NCBI GenBank assembly: GCA_019639255.1 | Contig: JAHBSF010000019.1 | Coordinates: 1-64,000, forward strand | Length of the DNA stretch: 64,000 nucleotides | Direction: 5' to 3' | Source: Acidobacteriota bacterium | GTDB lineage: Bacteria > Acidobacteriota > Blastocatellia > RBC074 | Shown here: one piece after another, positions 51,810 to 64,000 of the stretch | How positions within the stretch are numbered: position 1 is the first letter of the stretch | Layout: the number at the start of each line of letters is the position of its first letter | Made by a program: the position numbers and the translations under genes | Notes under the pieces: generated by a model | What the model saw: the letters and a program-made list of their open reading frames with translations, nothing else | What the model was told of the DNA's origin: nothing | The model's database searches: none

Positions 51810-53213
51810 TTACTTTTTTGCCTGCCAGTAAATCACTCCGCCAAGCAGAATAAACGCCAGTGCGCCTCCGATGACCTTCACACGGAAAAGCGTGGGATCG
51901 GCTGTGTCCGGGGGCGGAATAGTCGCTACAAACATCGCAAATAGAGTTACTGCGAGGCCGCTCAGTCCGAGAATCCAGGCGCCGATTACCCCGCCCGGCG
52001 CTTTCGACACTACACCCGATTCGCTGTCGCGCTTCCTGTGGATCAGGAACACGGTGAACAGGTACAGATACGGGATGAAATATATCAGAAGCTGTGTATC
52101 GAGCAGGATCAGGTATACGTTCTGAACCGTCGTGCCCTCGCCAAGCACTGAGAACAGCAGGAATACCGTGGCGAGTCCGGCCTGAACGAGTATTGCCACG
52201 TAGGGCGTGTGCCAGCGCGGATGTATTCGCCCGAATGCGGGCGGAAAATACTTGTCGAGACCTATGACGAATGCAACGCGCGCAGGCCCCGTAAGCCACG
52301 CGCCCACGCCTCCAATATTGCCCACTGTGTAGAGCGCCGCACACAACGGAGCCAGCCACCACAAGGAGCTTCCCAGTTTTGCAGCGCCGGTCGAAATCGC
52401 CTGCAGGAATCCCGCTACGAGGTTGATCTCTGAGTTGGGAATGAACCATAGCACGGCGCCAGTGCCCAGAATGTAGGCGAATGCGATCAACGGCGCAGAG
52501 ATGAATACAGAACGCGGCAGGTTGCGGGACGGATTTTCTACTTCATCGCCCATCGTGGATGCGAGTTCGAGACCCGCAAATGCAAAAGCAATGGTAGCAA
52601 GCAGGTTGAGCGCCGAGAAATCGGAAAAGTCAGGTATGAGCGATTCGAGGGTGATCGGTGGAACTGGAGGCCCCGACCATACGCCGTAAACTCCGAGCGC
52701 AATCAGCACAAGCCCGGGAATATACGTTCCAATACCGCCCGCATTCTGCAGCCACTTCCCTGTTCCGATTCCGATCAGGTTTAATGCAACCGCAATCCAG
52801 AGCGCTACGAGCGTCGTGATCAGGACGTATGTCCAGTTGTCCTTGAGCGCCGAGTCGCCTTGCCCGATCGCATATGTAGCTATGACCGCGGATGAAATCA
52901 GCAGGTTGGGGTAATAGAGAACGTTATTGATCCAGTAGCACCATCCGCAGAGGAAGCCGTGCCCCTCGCCCAGCGTGCGTTTGGTCCAGAAATATACTCC
53001 GCCTTCTTTTGGAAAACGCGAGGATAGTTCGATAACGGCAAGGCCCTGCGGTATGAAAAACAGCAGCGCCGCCAGGCACCAGATCACAAGCGAACTCGGC
53101 CCGAATTTGGCGGATGTCGCCAAATGCCGCAGCCCGAGAACGGCTACTATGTTGAACAGCACCAGGTCCCGAAGCTTGAGACCTCTTATAAGCGCAGTTT
53201 GTTCTTGTGCCAT
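51810..53213 (-). CDS. APC family amino-acid permease
   Basis: 467 residues with about 12 hydrophobic segments. The N-terminal half carries the APC motif FPKEGGVYFWTKRTLGEGHGF and further on the conserved FAFAGLELASTMGDEVENPSRNLPRS segment (landmarks AGLELASTMGDE, NPSRNLPRS). It transports amino acids or polyamines by proton antiport or symport. Standalone, reading toward the lipid operon. A weak family A-like remnant lies upstream (CGGGAACACGGAAATTG near 53235). Confidence 0.9.
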   Translation of the reverse strand: MAQEQTALIRGLKLRDLVLFNIVAVLGLRHLATSAKFGPSSLVIWCLAALLFFIPQGLAVIELSSRFPKEGGVYFWTKRTLGEGHGFLCGWCYWINNVLYYPNLLISSAVIATYAIGQGDSALKDNWTYVLITTLVALWIAVALNLIGIGTGKWLQNAGGIGTYIPGLVLIALGVYGVWSGPPVPPITLESLIPDFSDFSALNLLATIAFAFAGLELASTMGDEVENPSRNLPRSVFISAPLIAFAYILGTGAVLWFIPNSEINLVAGFLQAISTGAAKLGSSLWWLAPLCAALYTVGNIGGVGAWLTGPARVAFVIGLDKYFPPAFGRIHPRWHTPYVAILVQAGLATVFLLFSVLGEGTTVQNVYLILLDTQLLIYFIPYLYLFTVFLIHRKRDSESGVVSKAPGGVIGAWILGLSGLAVTLFAMFVATIPPPDTADPTLFRVKVIGGALAFILLGGVIYWQAKK

Positions 53214-53315
53214 GGGGCGGGGATCTTAACACGAAGAACCGGGAACACGGAAATTGCAGGACCCCGGAAAGAGCCTGTCAGAAAATTTGTGTAAACGGAT
53301 AGCACGGTTAATAGC

Positions 53316-53377
53316 TCAGGAAGAAGACGGCTCCAAGGAGAAGCGATTCTCAAAGAGAATAGCCAGTTGTTGGAGCG
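53316..53377 (-). pseudogene. 3' part of a small membrane-protein gene cut by the IS3 element
   Basis: Read from the IS end on the minus strand, GCGCTCCAACAA... gives ALQQLAILFENRFSLEPSSS and a TGA at 53316-53318. Joined to the 5' part at 54685-54880 it continues the same reading frame, giving a protein of about 85 residues. No target-site duplication is visible, so this reconstruction is an inference. Confidence 0.6.
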
Positions 53378-53416
53378 TGAATCGCCCCGGGATTCCCGGA
53401 GACAAATTGGCTTGAG

Positions 53417-54632
<1,216 letters not shown>

Positions 54633-54684
54633 GTCTCCTTATCCTCTCAAGATTTGGAGTCTCCGGCAAACCCGGGGCGGTTCA

Positions 54685-54880
54685 CAACCAAAATCCAAAT
54701 CCCACTCAACATGACGAGGATAATGAACCAAATTAATAGCCGTTCCAACAATAAGGTTTTGAAATCGGGATAGTAAAGCCCCGGATAAACATCTGTCACT
54801 GTGCGTTGCCTCTGAAACCAGGTTGTTCCTAACTCTGCCAACAATGCAATGACGAAAAAGGCTATAAGATGACGCTTCAT
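54685..54880 (-). pseudogene. 5' part of a small membrane-protein gene cut by the IS3 element
   Basis: Begins at ATG 54880 with AAGGAG six bases upstream, a good ribosome-binding site. It encodes MKRHLIAFFVIALLAELGTT, a loop, and a second helix LLIWFIILVMLSGIWILV. The current frame then enters the IS end and stops at 54647 after NRPGFAGDSKS. The original end probably lies at 53316-53377. Confidence 0.65.
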
Positions 54881-54948
54881 TTGATTCTCCTTGCACAACG
54901 CCTAGATTATCGCCACCAGATTTTAGCTGCTCTTAACTCCCGTGCTCT

Positions 54949-56103
<1,155 letters not shown>

Positions 56104-56107
<4 letters not shown>

Positions 56108-56195
56108 CGGAACAAACTAAAAGAAACGGAATGAACGGAAGAGTATGATGTTTTCCGTTTGTTCCGTTTCTTTTCGTTTGTTCCGTTGTTTCTCT
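56104..56195. repeat. Family A palindrome next to the IS4 end
   Basis: Left arm TTAGCGGAACAAACTAAAAG and right arm CGTTTGTTCCGTTGTTTCTC. It sits between the convergent IS4 transposase and hpnH genes and supplies the stop codon of the first. The IS4 element probably inserted at its edge. Confidence 0.88.
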
Positions 56196-57209
56196 TCAGA
56201 TCCTTCGCAACGAAGCAACCATATTCTTCAGGTTTCGCGTGGCGTCGATTACGGCCGTGGGCTCGTATCCGCAATGCACCATGCAATCGCGGCATTTCGG
56301 ATTGCCGCTGCGATGGCCGTAACGCTCCCACTCCGTACTCTCCATCAATTCACTGAAGCTCTTCGCATAACCGTCGTTGAGCAGGTAACACGGCTTCTGC
56401 CAGCCGAACAGGTTGTAGTTCGGATTGCCCCACGGCGTACAGTCGTAATCAATCTCGCCCATCAGAAACCGTAAATAAAACGGCGAATGATTGAAAACCC
56501 AGCGGCTGCCCCGCTTTGTAGACATCGGCGCGAGCACTTCGCGAAACAAAGCCTTCGTGCGCTCGCGCTGAAGGAAATGCTCCTGATCCGGAGCCCACGC
56601 ATAACTGTAGCCCGGCGACACCATCATTCCGTCGACGCCGAGATCCGCAAGCATATCGAACATCTCGTGCAGTTCTTCGGCTCGTTCACCCTCAAACACC
56701 GTCGTGTTTGTAGTCACGCGAAAACCCCGCGCCTTCGCCTCGCGTATCGCCCGCACCGCTACGTCAAAAATCCCCTTGCGATCTACGAGATGATCGTGGC
56801 GATCGCGCATCCCGTCCAGATGCACGCTGAAGGTAAGATACGGCGACGGCTTGAACCGGTCCAGATGCTTTTCCATCAGGATCGCGTTCGTGCACAGATA
56901 GACGAACTTTCGGCGATCCACTATTCCATCCACGATTTCGCGTATCTGCGGATGCATCAGCGGCTCGCCGCCCGCTACAGTGACAATCGGCGCACCGCAT
57001 TCTTCTACCGCGCGAAAGCAGTCTTCCGGGGGCATGCTGCGTTTCAGGACATCCGCGGGATACTGTATCTTTCCGCATCCGACGCACGCCAGATTGCAGC
57101 GAAACAGCGGCTCGAGCATCAGCACCAGCGGATAACGCCGATTGCCCCGCAGCTTCTGCCGGAATATGTACGAGCCTACGGCAACGGCCTGACGAATGGA
57201 TATGCCCAT
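56196..57209 (-). CDS. hpnH: Adenosyl-hopene transferase HpnH (radical SAM)
   Basis: 337 residues from ATG 57209 (MGISIRQAV), the usual HpnH start and length; an upstream extension is not needed. CNLACVGC binds the 4Fe-4S cluster, followed by [16 protein letters not shown] and the C-terminal [14 protein letters not shown]. HpnH joins the 5'-deoxyadenosyl radical to diploptene, making adenosyl-hopane, the first step of extended hopanoids. No other hpn genes lie nearby, so the rest of the pathway is elsewhere. The stop touches a family A repeat. Confidence 0.92.
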   Translation of the reverse strand: MGISIRQAVAVGSYIFRQKLRGNRRYPLVLMLEPLFRCNLACVGCGKIQYPADVLKRSMPPEDCFRAVEECGAPIVTVAGGEPLMHPQIREIVDGIVDRRKFVYLCTNAILMEKHLDRFKPSPYLTFSVHLDGMRDRHDHLVDRKGIFDVAVRAIREAKARGFRVTTNTTVFEGERAEELHEMFDMLADLGVDGMMVSPGYSYAWAPDQEHFLQRERTKALFREVLAPMSTKRGSRWVFNHSPFYLRFLMGEIDYDCTPWGNPNYNLFGWQKPCYLLNDGYAKSFSELMESTEWERYGHRSGNPKCRDCMVHCGYEPTAVIDATRNLKNMVASLRRI

Positions 57210-57229
57210 AGCGTAGAAATCCCAACATG

Positions 57230-57318
57230 AAGAGAAAACGCGGAATACGCGGAAAGAAACTGCAATTTGTTTTCCGCGCATTCCGCGTCAGGTTTTCCGC
57301 GCCTTCCGCGGTTTCTCT
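57230..57318. repeat. Family A palindrome, CGCGGAA variant
   Basis: AAGAGAAAACGCGGAATACG on the left and CGCGCCTTCCGCGGTTTCTC on the right; a subfamily in which ACGGAA is replaced by CGCGGAA. It abuts the TAA of the M28 gene. Confidence 0.85.
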
Positions 57319-58949
57319 TACCTCGCCTGTGCAGCCTGTGCGCCCGGCATCGGCTTGCGAGGCAGACGCTCATCGCGCATGGCTGCATTGTAGACGAACG
57401 CCGCCATAATCACCGAAGCCTGTTTCAGATCCTCGGCCTGCAACCGCTCGTAGGTATCCATATTCGAGTGATGCGTGCGCGTATCGTATTCGACCGGATC
57501 CTGAATGAACTGGAAGCCCGGCAAACCTACGGCGTCAAACGCAAGGTGATCGGTGCCGCTCGTGTTGCTGGAGGTAAGCGTCGATGCACCCAGATCGCGG
57601 AACGGCGCAAGCCAGGCGCGGAATATCGGCCTCACGGCTTCGTTGCCCTGCAAATACACGCCGCGAATCTTGCCCGTACCGTTGTCGAGGTTGAAATAGG
57701 CCGAAAACTTGTCGTAACCCTGTTTCGGCATCACGGGTCCCTGCGGCCCCCGGAACTGCGCGGCCGGATCGTTCTGCGCTCCGGGCGCGGCCTGACGCTC
57801 GGCGAAATGCTTCGAGACGTAATTGCGCGAGCCGAGCAACCCCTGCTCCTCGCCGCTCCACAGCGCGATGCGGATCGTCCTTCGCGGCTGCACGCCCAGA
57901 GCCTTCAGTATGCGCACCGCTTCCATTACTACGGCGCTGCCAGCGGCATTATCCGTAGCTCCCGTGCCCGAATGCCACCCGTCGAGGTGCGCGCCGAGCA
58001 TCACGAGTTCATCCTTTTTGTCCGTACCGGGAATTTCGGCTACGGTGTTGTAGGCCATCTCGTCTTCATCGTGAAAACTCGCCTGAATGTTGACTTCGAC
58101 CTTTACGGCAATTCCCTTCTGGATCAGACGGGCGATACGGCCGTAGTGTTCGGGAGTCAGCGTCACGGTCGGCAACGACTGTGGGGCGTTTTTGTCGCGC
58201 GGACCGCCGCCCTGAACGAATACCGTGCCGCCGTCGCCCACGCGGCTGATGTCAAACAGAACGGCCGCGCCCTCTTCGCGGAAGAACTGCTGTTTTCTGG
58301 GTTCGAGAGCCTGGCGCGCGCGCATGGCGCGAAGAGCCTCTTCGGAATAGTTGCGCCCGCCCGCGCCGCCCATTTCGTCATTGGCCCATTTGAGCAGTTC
58401 TTCATCGCTCATACGCACGCCGGGAGGCGTGAACTGCGCCTTGAGTTCGCGCATCGGAACCGTGAGCACTACGGCGCCCCTGAGTTTCCCTTTATACTTC
58501 GCGAAATCCTCTTCCGAATTGATCTCGGCAAATACTACGGGAGCCGTGATCGCGCCGTTTGTACCCGGCGTCCACGCCTTCGGAAAGCCGATCAATGGAA
58601 ACGCCTGCGGCTCGACGACGTGGGCCGAGAAGCGATCGAGCGACCAGCCGCGCCCGAATTTGCCCCACGGCTCGACGGCCGCGTTCTGCAAGCCCCATTC
58701 GGCGAGTTTGGTTTTCGTCCATTCGTTGGCGGCTTTCATGCCGGGCGAGCCCGTAAGACGCCCGCCGAAAACGTCGGTCATATAGCCGACCGTTTCCATA
58801 ACCTGGGAGCGTTCCATTCCCTCGGCCCGGATCTTTTTCATCATTTCGAGGTCGACTTTTTCGACCTGCGCCACCTGCGCGCCGACGCTCAAACAGACTA
58901 CGAGCAGTAGCGCGACGGGGGTGGTCGCCCGCTTGAAGTATCGATTCAT
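57318..58949 (-). CDS. M28 family metallopeptidase with PA domain
   Basis: 543 residues from ATG 58949. A signal peptide ([14 protein letters not shown]) is followed by an N-terminal domain, a PA-like insert ([12 protein letters not shown], about residues 150-290) and the zinc-peptidase domain with [18 protein letters not shown] (His and Asp ligands), GEEQGLLGS and [11 protein letters not shown]28 enzymes are aminopeptidases or carboxypeptidases; this one is exported and probably takes part in peptide use. AGGAAA precedes the ATG. Confidence 0.9.
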   Translation of the reverse strand: MNRYFKRATTPVALLLVVCLSVGAQVAQVEKVDLEMMKKIRAEGMERSQVMETVGYMTDVFGGRLTGSPGMKAANEWTKTKLAEWGLQNAAVEPWGKFGRGWSLDRFSAHVVEPQAFPLIGFPKAWTPGTNGAITAPVVFAEINSEEDFAKYKGKLRGAVVLTVPMRELKAQFTPPGVRMSDEELLKWANDEMGGAGGRNYSEEALRAMRARQALEPRKQQFFREEGAAVLFDISRVGDGGTVFVQGGGPRDKNAPQSLPTVTLTPEHYGRIARLIQKGIAVKVEVNIQASFHDEDEMAYNTVAEIPGTDKKDELVMLGAHLDGWHSGTGATDNAAGSAVVMEAVRILKALGVQPRRTIRIALWSGEEQGLLGSRNYVSKHFAERQAAPGAQNDPAAQFRGPQGPVMPKQGYDKFSAYFNLDNGTGKIRGVYLQGNEAVRPIFRAWLAPFRDLGASTLTSSNTSGTDHLAFDAVGLPGFQFIQDPVEYDTRTHHSNMDTYERLQAEDLKQASVIMAAFVYNAAMRDERLPRKPMPGAQAAQAR

Positions 58950-59030
58950 GACTTTCCTAACCTCCACTTGGGTGAATCAATCAGTATTGAAAAGACAGTC
59001 TAATCGCCGCGATCCATCGAAGGCAAGTTT

Positions 59031-59086
59031 GACCGCGGAAGACGCGGAAGACGCGGAAATAAGAATGCATTTTCCGCGGTTTCTCT
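59031..59086. repeat. Family A palindrome, CGCGGAA variant, short
   Basis: CCGCGGAAGACGCGGAAGAC with three tandem CGCGGAA units on the left, TTTTCCGCGGTTTCTCTTC on the right. It ends at the stop codon (TGA) of the class C beta-lactamase-like gene. Confidence 0.82.
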
Positions 59087-60406
<1,320 letters not shown>

Positions 60407-60522
60407 AATCCCTCCTGATCACCGCAACAAATATTTTGTACAACAGGCTTTTTTGACCGTGTGCGCAGTTTAGCAGCATCCATAGTTGTGGGGAACGCCT
60501 GCGCGCACATTTCACGGATTGC

Positions 60523-60592
60523 CTGGGTACGCACGCGCCAAAGCGTGCGGTTTATAATAAACAATCGCACGCGGGGGCGCGTGCGTACCCAG
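60523..60592. repeat. Family B core palindrome (REPIN) at the RAYT 3' end
   Basis: CTGGGTACGCACGCGCCAAA on the left, GGGGCGCGTGCGTACCCAG on the right, with a short AT-rich loop. It ends one base before the RAYT stop codon. The outer MITE blocks are missing, so this is the REP pair only. Confidence 0.9.
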
Positions 60593-60593
60593 T

Positions 60594-61205
60594 TCAGCGC
60601 CGTGCACTACTCCACTTCCACTCTTCCGGAGTCGGGCATAAACCAGCTTTGACCGGGTTGTTTTCAATGTAAACCATTGCATTCTGGAAGTGCCGAGCGT
60701 TCCTGATGTATCGATCGTAATATTCCTTATGCCAGAATGGGCCTGCAATCCCCAGCAAACGAGAGCACTTATGCGCAGTCACGCGTTTCCAGTCTCCAAC
60801 GATTTTGCTTAATACATGCCCGGCCAGCGGCGTGACCAGCACGTGCACATGATTGGGCATTACGCACCAAGCATGCAGCCGATACTGCCGGGCATTGAAA
60901 TGAAGCAATGAATCCCTGATGATTTCTGCCGCTCGATCTTCACGAAGCCAGCAATTCCCATATCCAGCATCCAGATAGCTTTGGATTCGGCTTCTTATTT
61001 CGGCGTCGGCAGTGGATTTCTCCAGATGCCTCACCCGCTCGCGCCAACTTTCCAACACGGTTCGAGGTAATGAATCAGCAAGATGGATGCATACATGCTG
61101 TGTAACCTTTCCGCCATCAAAATGTGGAAAGTAACCGCGCTGATGCCATCCTTCACCGACTGCTGTCTTTGAAAGAACCAATCGATTCTTAAAAACCTTC
61201 GGCAT
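60594..61205 (-). CDS. REP-associated tyrosine transposase (RAYT, Y1 family)
   Basis: 203 residues. The HUH motif MPNHVHVLV and the catalytic tyrosine in MVYIENNPVKAGL, a signature of RAYTs, are both present, with HKEYYDRYIRNARHF between them. RAYTs bind and cut REP palindromes and are thought to spread them. The gene lies between two copies of the REP motif (60523 and 61228), the classic layout. It is unlike the IS200/IS605 TnpA in this window. The frame is intact. Confidence 0.93.
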   Translation of the reverse strand: MPKVFKNRLVLSKTAVGEGWHQRGYFPHFDGGKVTQHVCIHLADSLPRTVLESWRERVRHLEKSTADAEIRSRIQSYLDAGYGNCWLREDRAAEIIRDSLLHFNARQYRLHAWCVMPNHVHVLVTPLAGHVLSKIVGDWKRVTAHKCSRLLGIAGPFWHKEYYDRYIRNARHFQNAMVYIENNPVKAGLCPTPEEWKWSSARR

Positions 61206-61227
61206 GGTAGATTCGCGCCTTTATGTT

Positions 61228-61254
61228 GATACGCACGCGCCAAAGCGTGCGCGC
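61228..61254. repeat. Family B single REP at the RAYT 5' end
   Basis: ATACGCACGCGCCAAAGCGTG, followed by CGCGC: one arm of the REP pair with its own small hairpin, just upstream of the RAYT start. Confidence 0.8.
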
Positions 61255-61336
61255 ACTGAATCAAGGCGGATATCCTGAATGCGGCGGGCAATGGCCAGGC
61301 CCGGCATTACAGGTTTCAATTACGGGGATATTTCCG

Positions 61337-61777
61337 TCAGTAGCTTGAAGAAGCGAATCTGTTGTAGGCGATTTCCGATCTGACGGCCTCGACCTTTTCG
61401 GCCCTGACTACCCAAAGACCACGGTCGAGGCCCACGCGGCCGAATACGGCAAGGCGGCGCACATGATCGTGGACGAGCGACTGGCGCGTAGCGTGGTTGA
61501 GATCGTCGAGCGCCACGCTTATCAGAGCCCGGCTTCTACCGTCAAAAACGTGCACGACGCTGTATTTGACCGATACCGATACGACTTCGGCCGTAAGTTT
61601 TACGCGTTGTCCGTCGTAGCGTTCCGGGTGCCGGCGCAGTTCGCCCGGATCTACAGTTGCGTATTCCCCGATCTGTATGAGCGCCCCCATGGGCATCGCA
61701 AGATCGCCCTCGCGCACCTGCGCTCCTGCGCCGCTGCCGAGCAGCACCAACGCAAGCAGCAAACGAACAACCGGCAT
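61337..61777 (-). CDS. Small secreted protein of unknown function
   Basis: 146 residues from ATG 61777, with AGGAGG eight bases upstream. A signal peptide (VVRLLLALVLLGSGAGAQ) is followed by a beta-rich domain (GQRVKLTAEVVSVSVKYSVVHVFDGRSRALISVALDD, landmarks GQRVKLTAEV and VHVFDGRS) that resembles an OB-fold. Function unknown. Confidence 0.7.
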   Translation of the reverse strand: MPVVRLLLALVLLGSGAGAQVREGDLAMPMGALIQIGEYATVDPGELRRHPERYDGQRVKLTAEVVSVSVKYSVVHVFDGRSRALISVALDDLNHATRQSLVHDHVRRLAVFGRVGLDRGLWVVRAEKVEAVRSEIAYNRFASSSY

Positions 61778-61924
61778 GTAATCAACCTCCTGACCCAAAC
61801 TCCTGACCCAAAACCACTGCTTTTACTCGAACAAACGTGGTAGTTTAGCGGAAGTACCGCCCACACGCAAGGTGAACGAAGTCATTTGTTTCACCGTTTT
61901 TCCGGTTTACGCTTACCCGAAGGG

Positions 61925-62076
61925 GCCGATGGATATTAGCCTGAAGCCCCCGGAAACCAACGATAATGATTATTGAGCCCCGGCAGGCGCGCCACATTGC
62001 AAGCGCGTGGCGCGCCTTCAGGACGCTATAATTATCGTGATCGGTTTCCGGGGGCTCCAGGCTAATATCCATCGGC
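61925..62076. repeat. Family D nested palindrome
   Basis: Outer arms GCCGATGGATATTAGCCTG and AGCCCCCGGAAACC are mirrored by GGTTTCCGGGGGCT and CAGGCTAATATCCATCGGC. The loop contains a second palindrome, GGCGCGCCAC ... GTGGCGCGCC. Only one copy in the window. Confidence 0.85.
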
Positions 62077-62104
62077 GCTTCCGTCGTAAAATCGACCAAC
62101 TTCG

Positions 62105-62272
62105 TTAAATCAATCCACAGCAGAATGGTACAGACAACGGAGTCCGCAACTGGGTACGCACGCGCCCTCGCGTGCTCTTATTCGCCCTCGCGTGCTTTCG
62201 ACGGCGAATAAGAGCACGCGAGGGCGCGTGCGTACCCAGTGATTTATCCCAATGTTTCGGGGTCTGATTTAA
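62105..62272. repeat. Family B MITE-like element (complete copy)
   Basis: 168 bases with ends TTAAATCA and TGATTTAA. Outer blocks AGAATGGTACAGAC and CCCAATGTTTCGGGGTCTG match the copy inside tnpA. The core REP pair is CTGGGTACGCACGCGCCCTC / GAGGGCGCGTGCGTACCCAG, with an internal partial duplication (TTCGCCCTCGCGTGCTTTCG). Confidence 0.92.
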
Positions 62273-62279
62273 CAGGGTA

Positions 62280-64000
62280 TCAACCCTTTCGGCTGCCTGT
62301 TTGACGGAGAATCAGTTTCCGGCGATGACGTGCGCGCCGGCGAAACCGCTCAACAACCGCAATTGGCAACCACAATGCCGGCAGGTTCAGGCTACGCTGT
62401 CCCCATGTTGTTTCCACAAACTCAAAACGCCCTGCCCAACAAAATTGGGTCTCGCCATTGGTTACGCCGAACATCCCAGTGGTTGAATCTTCAGGATAAA
62501 ACTCTGAATCGCGGTCTACCTGCCTCAGATTAAACATAGACGGAGGAACCTGTTCGATAGTACAAGGCGACATCGGGTCATCGGGAGAACACTCAAGACA
62601 GATTGGTCCTAAATTAAAGTAAGTACTGGAACTAGTTTGGGCTTTCAAGAACATCTCGGCCCTTAAACTCGCGCTTCCCACCGGACGATATGGCGGAATA
62701 TCCAAAGTCATCAGGGTCGAATTGACCGCCTCTTCAAAATAACCCATCGTTCTCTGATACGGCGGAAGCGTCGGATCACGGAGACTAAAAAATATACTCC
62801 CCAAGCTGGGACTGAATGCCGAAAGCGTCCCCGAAGTCAGTTCAAACCACACCTCATCCAGTCCATTGCCGTCCGTATCGATAGCAATGCCGAACGTGTT
62901 TGTATAAAACCGCCCCGCAATGCTTCCGCTTGCAGTGAGATGCTCCTCCATTCCGTTTTGGTTTTTGAAAATAAACGAGACCTGAGCCGGACGTGTGAAT
63001 GTTTCTACCCCGAGCGATGCAACTTGACTCCCCATACTCACTTCCGATGTAGCTACGGGATTGCTCTCATCATCAAGCAGCGAAGCTGTTGCTGCTACAA
63101 AGGCTGTTGGCGGGAAATAAGGCAGTATCCGACCGAACGAACCAAGTCCGCTCGCGTTTGTAGTGATTATATGCTCGGTAGTCTCTGATATCGGATGCCG
63201 CGCCTGGCCGGCGCCGGGGAAATGTGCAGCTAAATTAAAATCCCAGAACCATTCCAGCCGGTACCTGGCAGAAGGTATACCGTTCAAGCTCCCACTAACG
63301 AAAGTTCCCGAAGCTGATAAACCGGCAAAACTGATCGTAGGCGTATTTACAACGCCGTCCATATCTCCCGGGTCATTGGGGGTAACGCCGTCATTGTCAT
63401 GATCGATCGGCAGATTCCCATTGTTGTTGCTGATCCTGTTATTACTGATTACGGTATTCTTGCTATTTTCAGTAACAATTCCATTCTTATTGTTGAGAAT
63501 ATAGTTATCGTATAAGCGGGTATCACAACTGTCGAGTATCTTTATCCCTGCTTCTCCATTTCCAGAGAAATCTCCTTTCGGGCTATTAGTTCCTATTAAG
63601 TTAAACCGAATAACTGTCTTTGATGAGTTAGTTATACGGATAGCATTGCCATTGTTACTTACGATTATGTTTCCTTCTTCCGGATTAGATCCCCCGATCT
63701 CAACTCCCGAAGCATCCTGTAAAGCAACTCCATCGCCAATGAATCCTCGGATTTCCATGGCCTTCAATATGCTCCCGCTTGCTCTTCGGGTAAACACAAA
63801 CCCGTCGGCGGCAAGTAACGAATTAGATCCATCCACATTAATGAACCCAGATTCGTCGGAAATAATCTGGTTTTTGCCATTTATTTCGACACGATCGACT
63901 ATATGTGGCAATGGACGTTGCAAATATATCGAAGAGGCGTAAGGTCTATCGAAAACCACTCGGTTAGGCCCGGGAGCATCGTTTGCGGCAATTAACGCTC
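62280..64000 (-). CDS. Right-handed beta-helix (NosD/DUF1565-like) surface protein, 5' end outside window
   Basis: At least 573 residues; the start lies beyond 64000. The N-terminal part in the window shows repeated short beta strands with N/S/G turns (SNNGNAIRITNSSKTVIRFNLIGTN, landmarks NNGNAIRI, YILNNKNGIVTENSKNTVISNNRISNN), typical of a parallel beta helix. Then come an Asp-rich DHDNDGVTPNDPGDMDG calcium-like loop and Ig-like beta-sandwich domains. The final 35 residues are basic (RFRRRARHRRK) and unlike the rest, so the end may be frameshifted. Likely a secreted or surface protein. Confidence 0.7.
   Translation of the reverse strand, partial: ALIAANDAPGPNRVVFDRPYASSIYLQRPLPHIVDRVEINGKNQIISDESGFINVDGSNSLLAADGFVFTRRASGSILKAMEIRGFIGDGVALQDASGVEIGGSNPEEGNIIVSNNGNAIRITNSSKTVIRFNLIGTNSPKGDFSGNGEAGIKILDSCDTRLYDNYILNNKNGIVTENSKNTVISNNRISNNNGNLPIDHDNDGVTPNDPGDMDGVVNTPTISFAGLSASGTFVSGSLNGIPSARYRLEWFWDFNLAAHFPGAGQARHPISETTEHIITTNASGLGSFGRILPYFPPTAFVAATASLLDDESNPVATSEVSMGSQVASLGVETFTRPAQVSFIFKNQNGMEEHLTASGSIAGRFYTNTFGIAIDTDGNGLDEVWFELTSGTLSAFSPSLGSIFFSLRDPTLPPYQRTMGYFEEAVNSTLMTLDIPPYRPVGSASLRAEMFLKAQTSSSTYFNLGPICLECSPDDPMSPCTIEQVPPSMFNLRQVDRDSEFYPEDSTTGMFGVTNGETQFCWAGRFEFVETTWGQRSLNLPALWLPIAVVERFRRRARHRRKLILRQTGSRKG

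Noticed and set aside
53220-53260. Further family A copy upstream of the permease
   Set aside because: Only a short CGGGAACACGGAAATTG-like match without a second arm; too weak to count.
57267-58910. Open frame of 547 codons on the plus strand
   Set aside because: Antisense to the M28 peptidase, which has complete zinc-ligand motifs; the plus-strand protein has Arg/His-rich shadow composition.

Overview
The window looks like a chromosomal segment of an Acidobacteriota bacterium, most likely Blastocatellia or a relative. This is an inference. It rests on a C-terminal domain of the acidobacterial/Solibacter TIGR03437 type on the 1898-residue protein at 26368-32064, a DUF6677-type membrane protein, a HpnH-type hopanoid enzyme, an OlsB/OlsA ornithine-lipid pair, and many secreted peptidases and beta-lactamase-fold hydrolases. 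No rRNA or tRNA gene was recognised.

Layout. 0-5 kb: a three-domain fusion (alpha/beta hydrolase, DedA, ATP-grasp), an olsA/olsB-like pair and a YHS protein. 5-17 kb: housekeeping and carbon metabolism (rpiB, glycogen debranching enzyme, M48 peptidase, MATE pump, small membrane proteins, recO, ppdK, a P-loop NTPase). 17-26 kb: a TonB-dependent receptor with a clear promoter and an operator-like palindrome, a DUF4097 protein, a class A beta-lactamase-like protein with a PepSY partner, rlmB, a zinc-ribbon protein and hemL. 26-37 kb: a giant M36 metallopeptidase, YihY, a phospholipase D/cardiolipin synthase protein, repeats, and a molybdopterin oxidoreductase. 37-51.5 kb: thpR, a DUF4870 protein, then a tightly coupled lipid operon: two acyl-reductase-type proteins, a pyruvyl-transferase-like protein, two acyl-activating enzymes, an enoyl-CoA hydratase, an acyl carrier protein, a lipid kinase and a PlsC acyltransferase. 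An IS200/IS605 element splits its start. 51.5-57 kb: an amino-acid permease, two adjacent insertion sequences (IS3 and IS4 types; the IS3 copy splits a small membrane-protein gene), and hpnH. 57-64 kb: an M28 peptidase, a class C beta-lactamase-like protein, a RAYT-type transposase between its REP repeats, a small secreted protein, and a beta-helix protein running off the window.

The most striking property is the intergenic DNA. At least four unrelated palindromic repeat families fill it. Family A (about 17 full or half copies, roughly one per 4 kb) is built from ACGGAA/ACGAAA units facing their complement, and almost always starts at, or itself supplies, the stop codon of the preceding gene. 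Family B shares its core with the REP repeats flanking the RAYT gene. It also occurs as a 148-168 bp unit with conserved TAAATCA ends, one copy of which has cut an IS200-type tnpA in two. Families C and D are larger nested palindromes. The lipid operon and the repeat/RAYT system are the best candidates for something undescribed.
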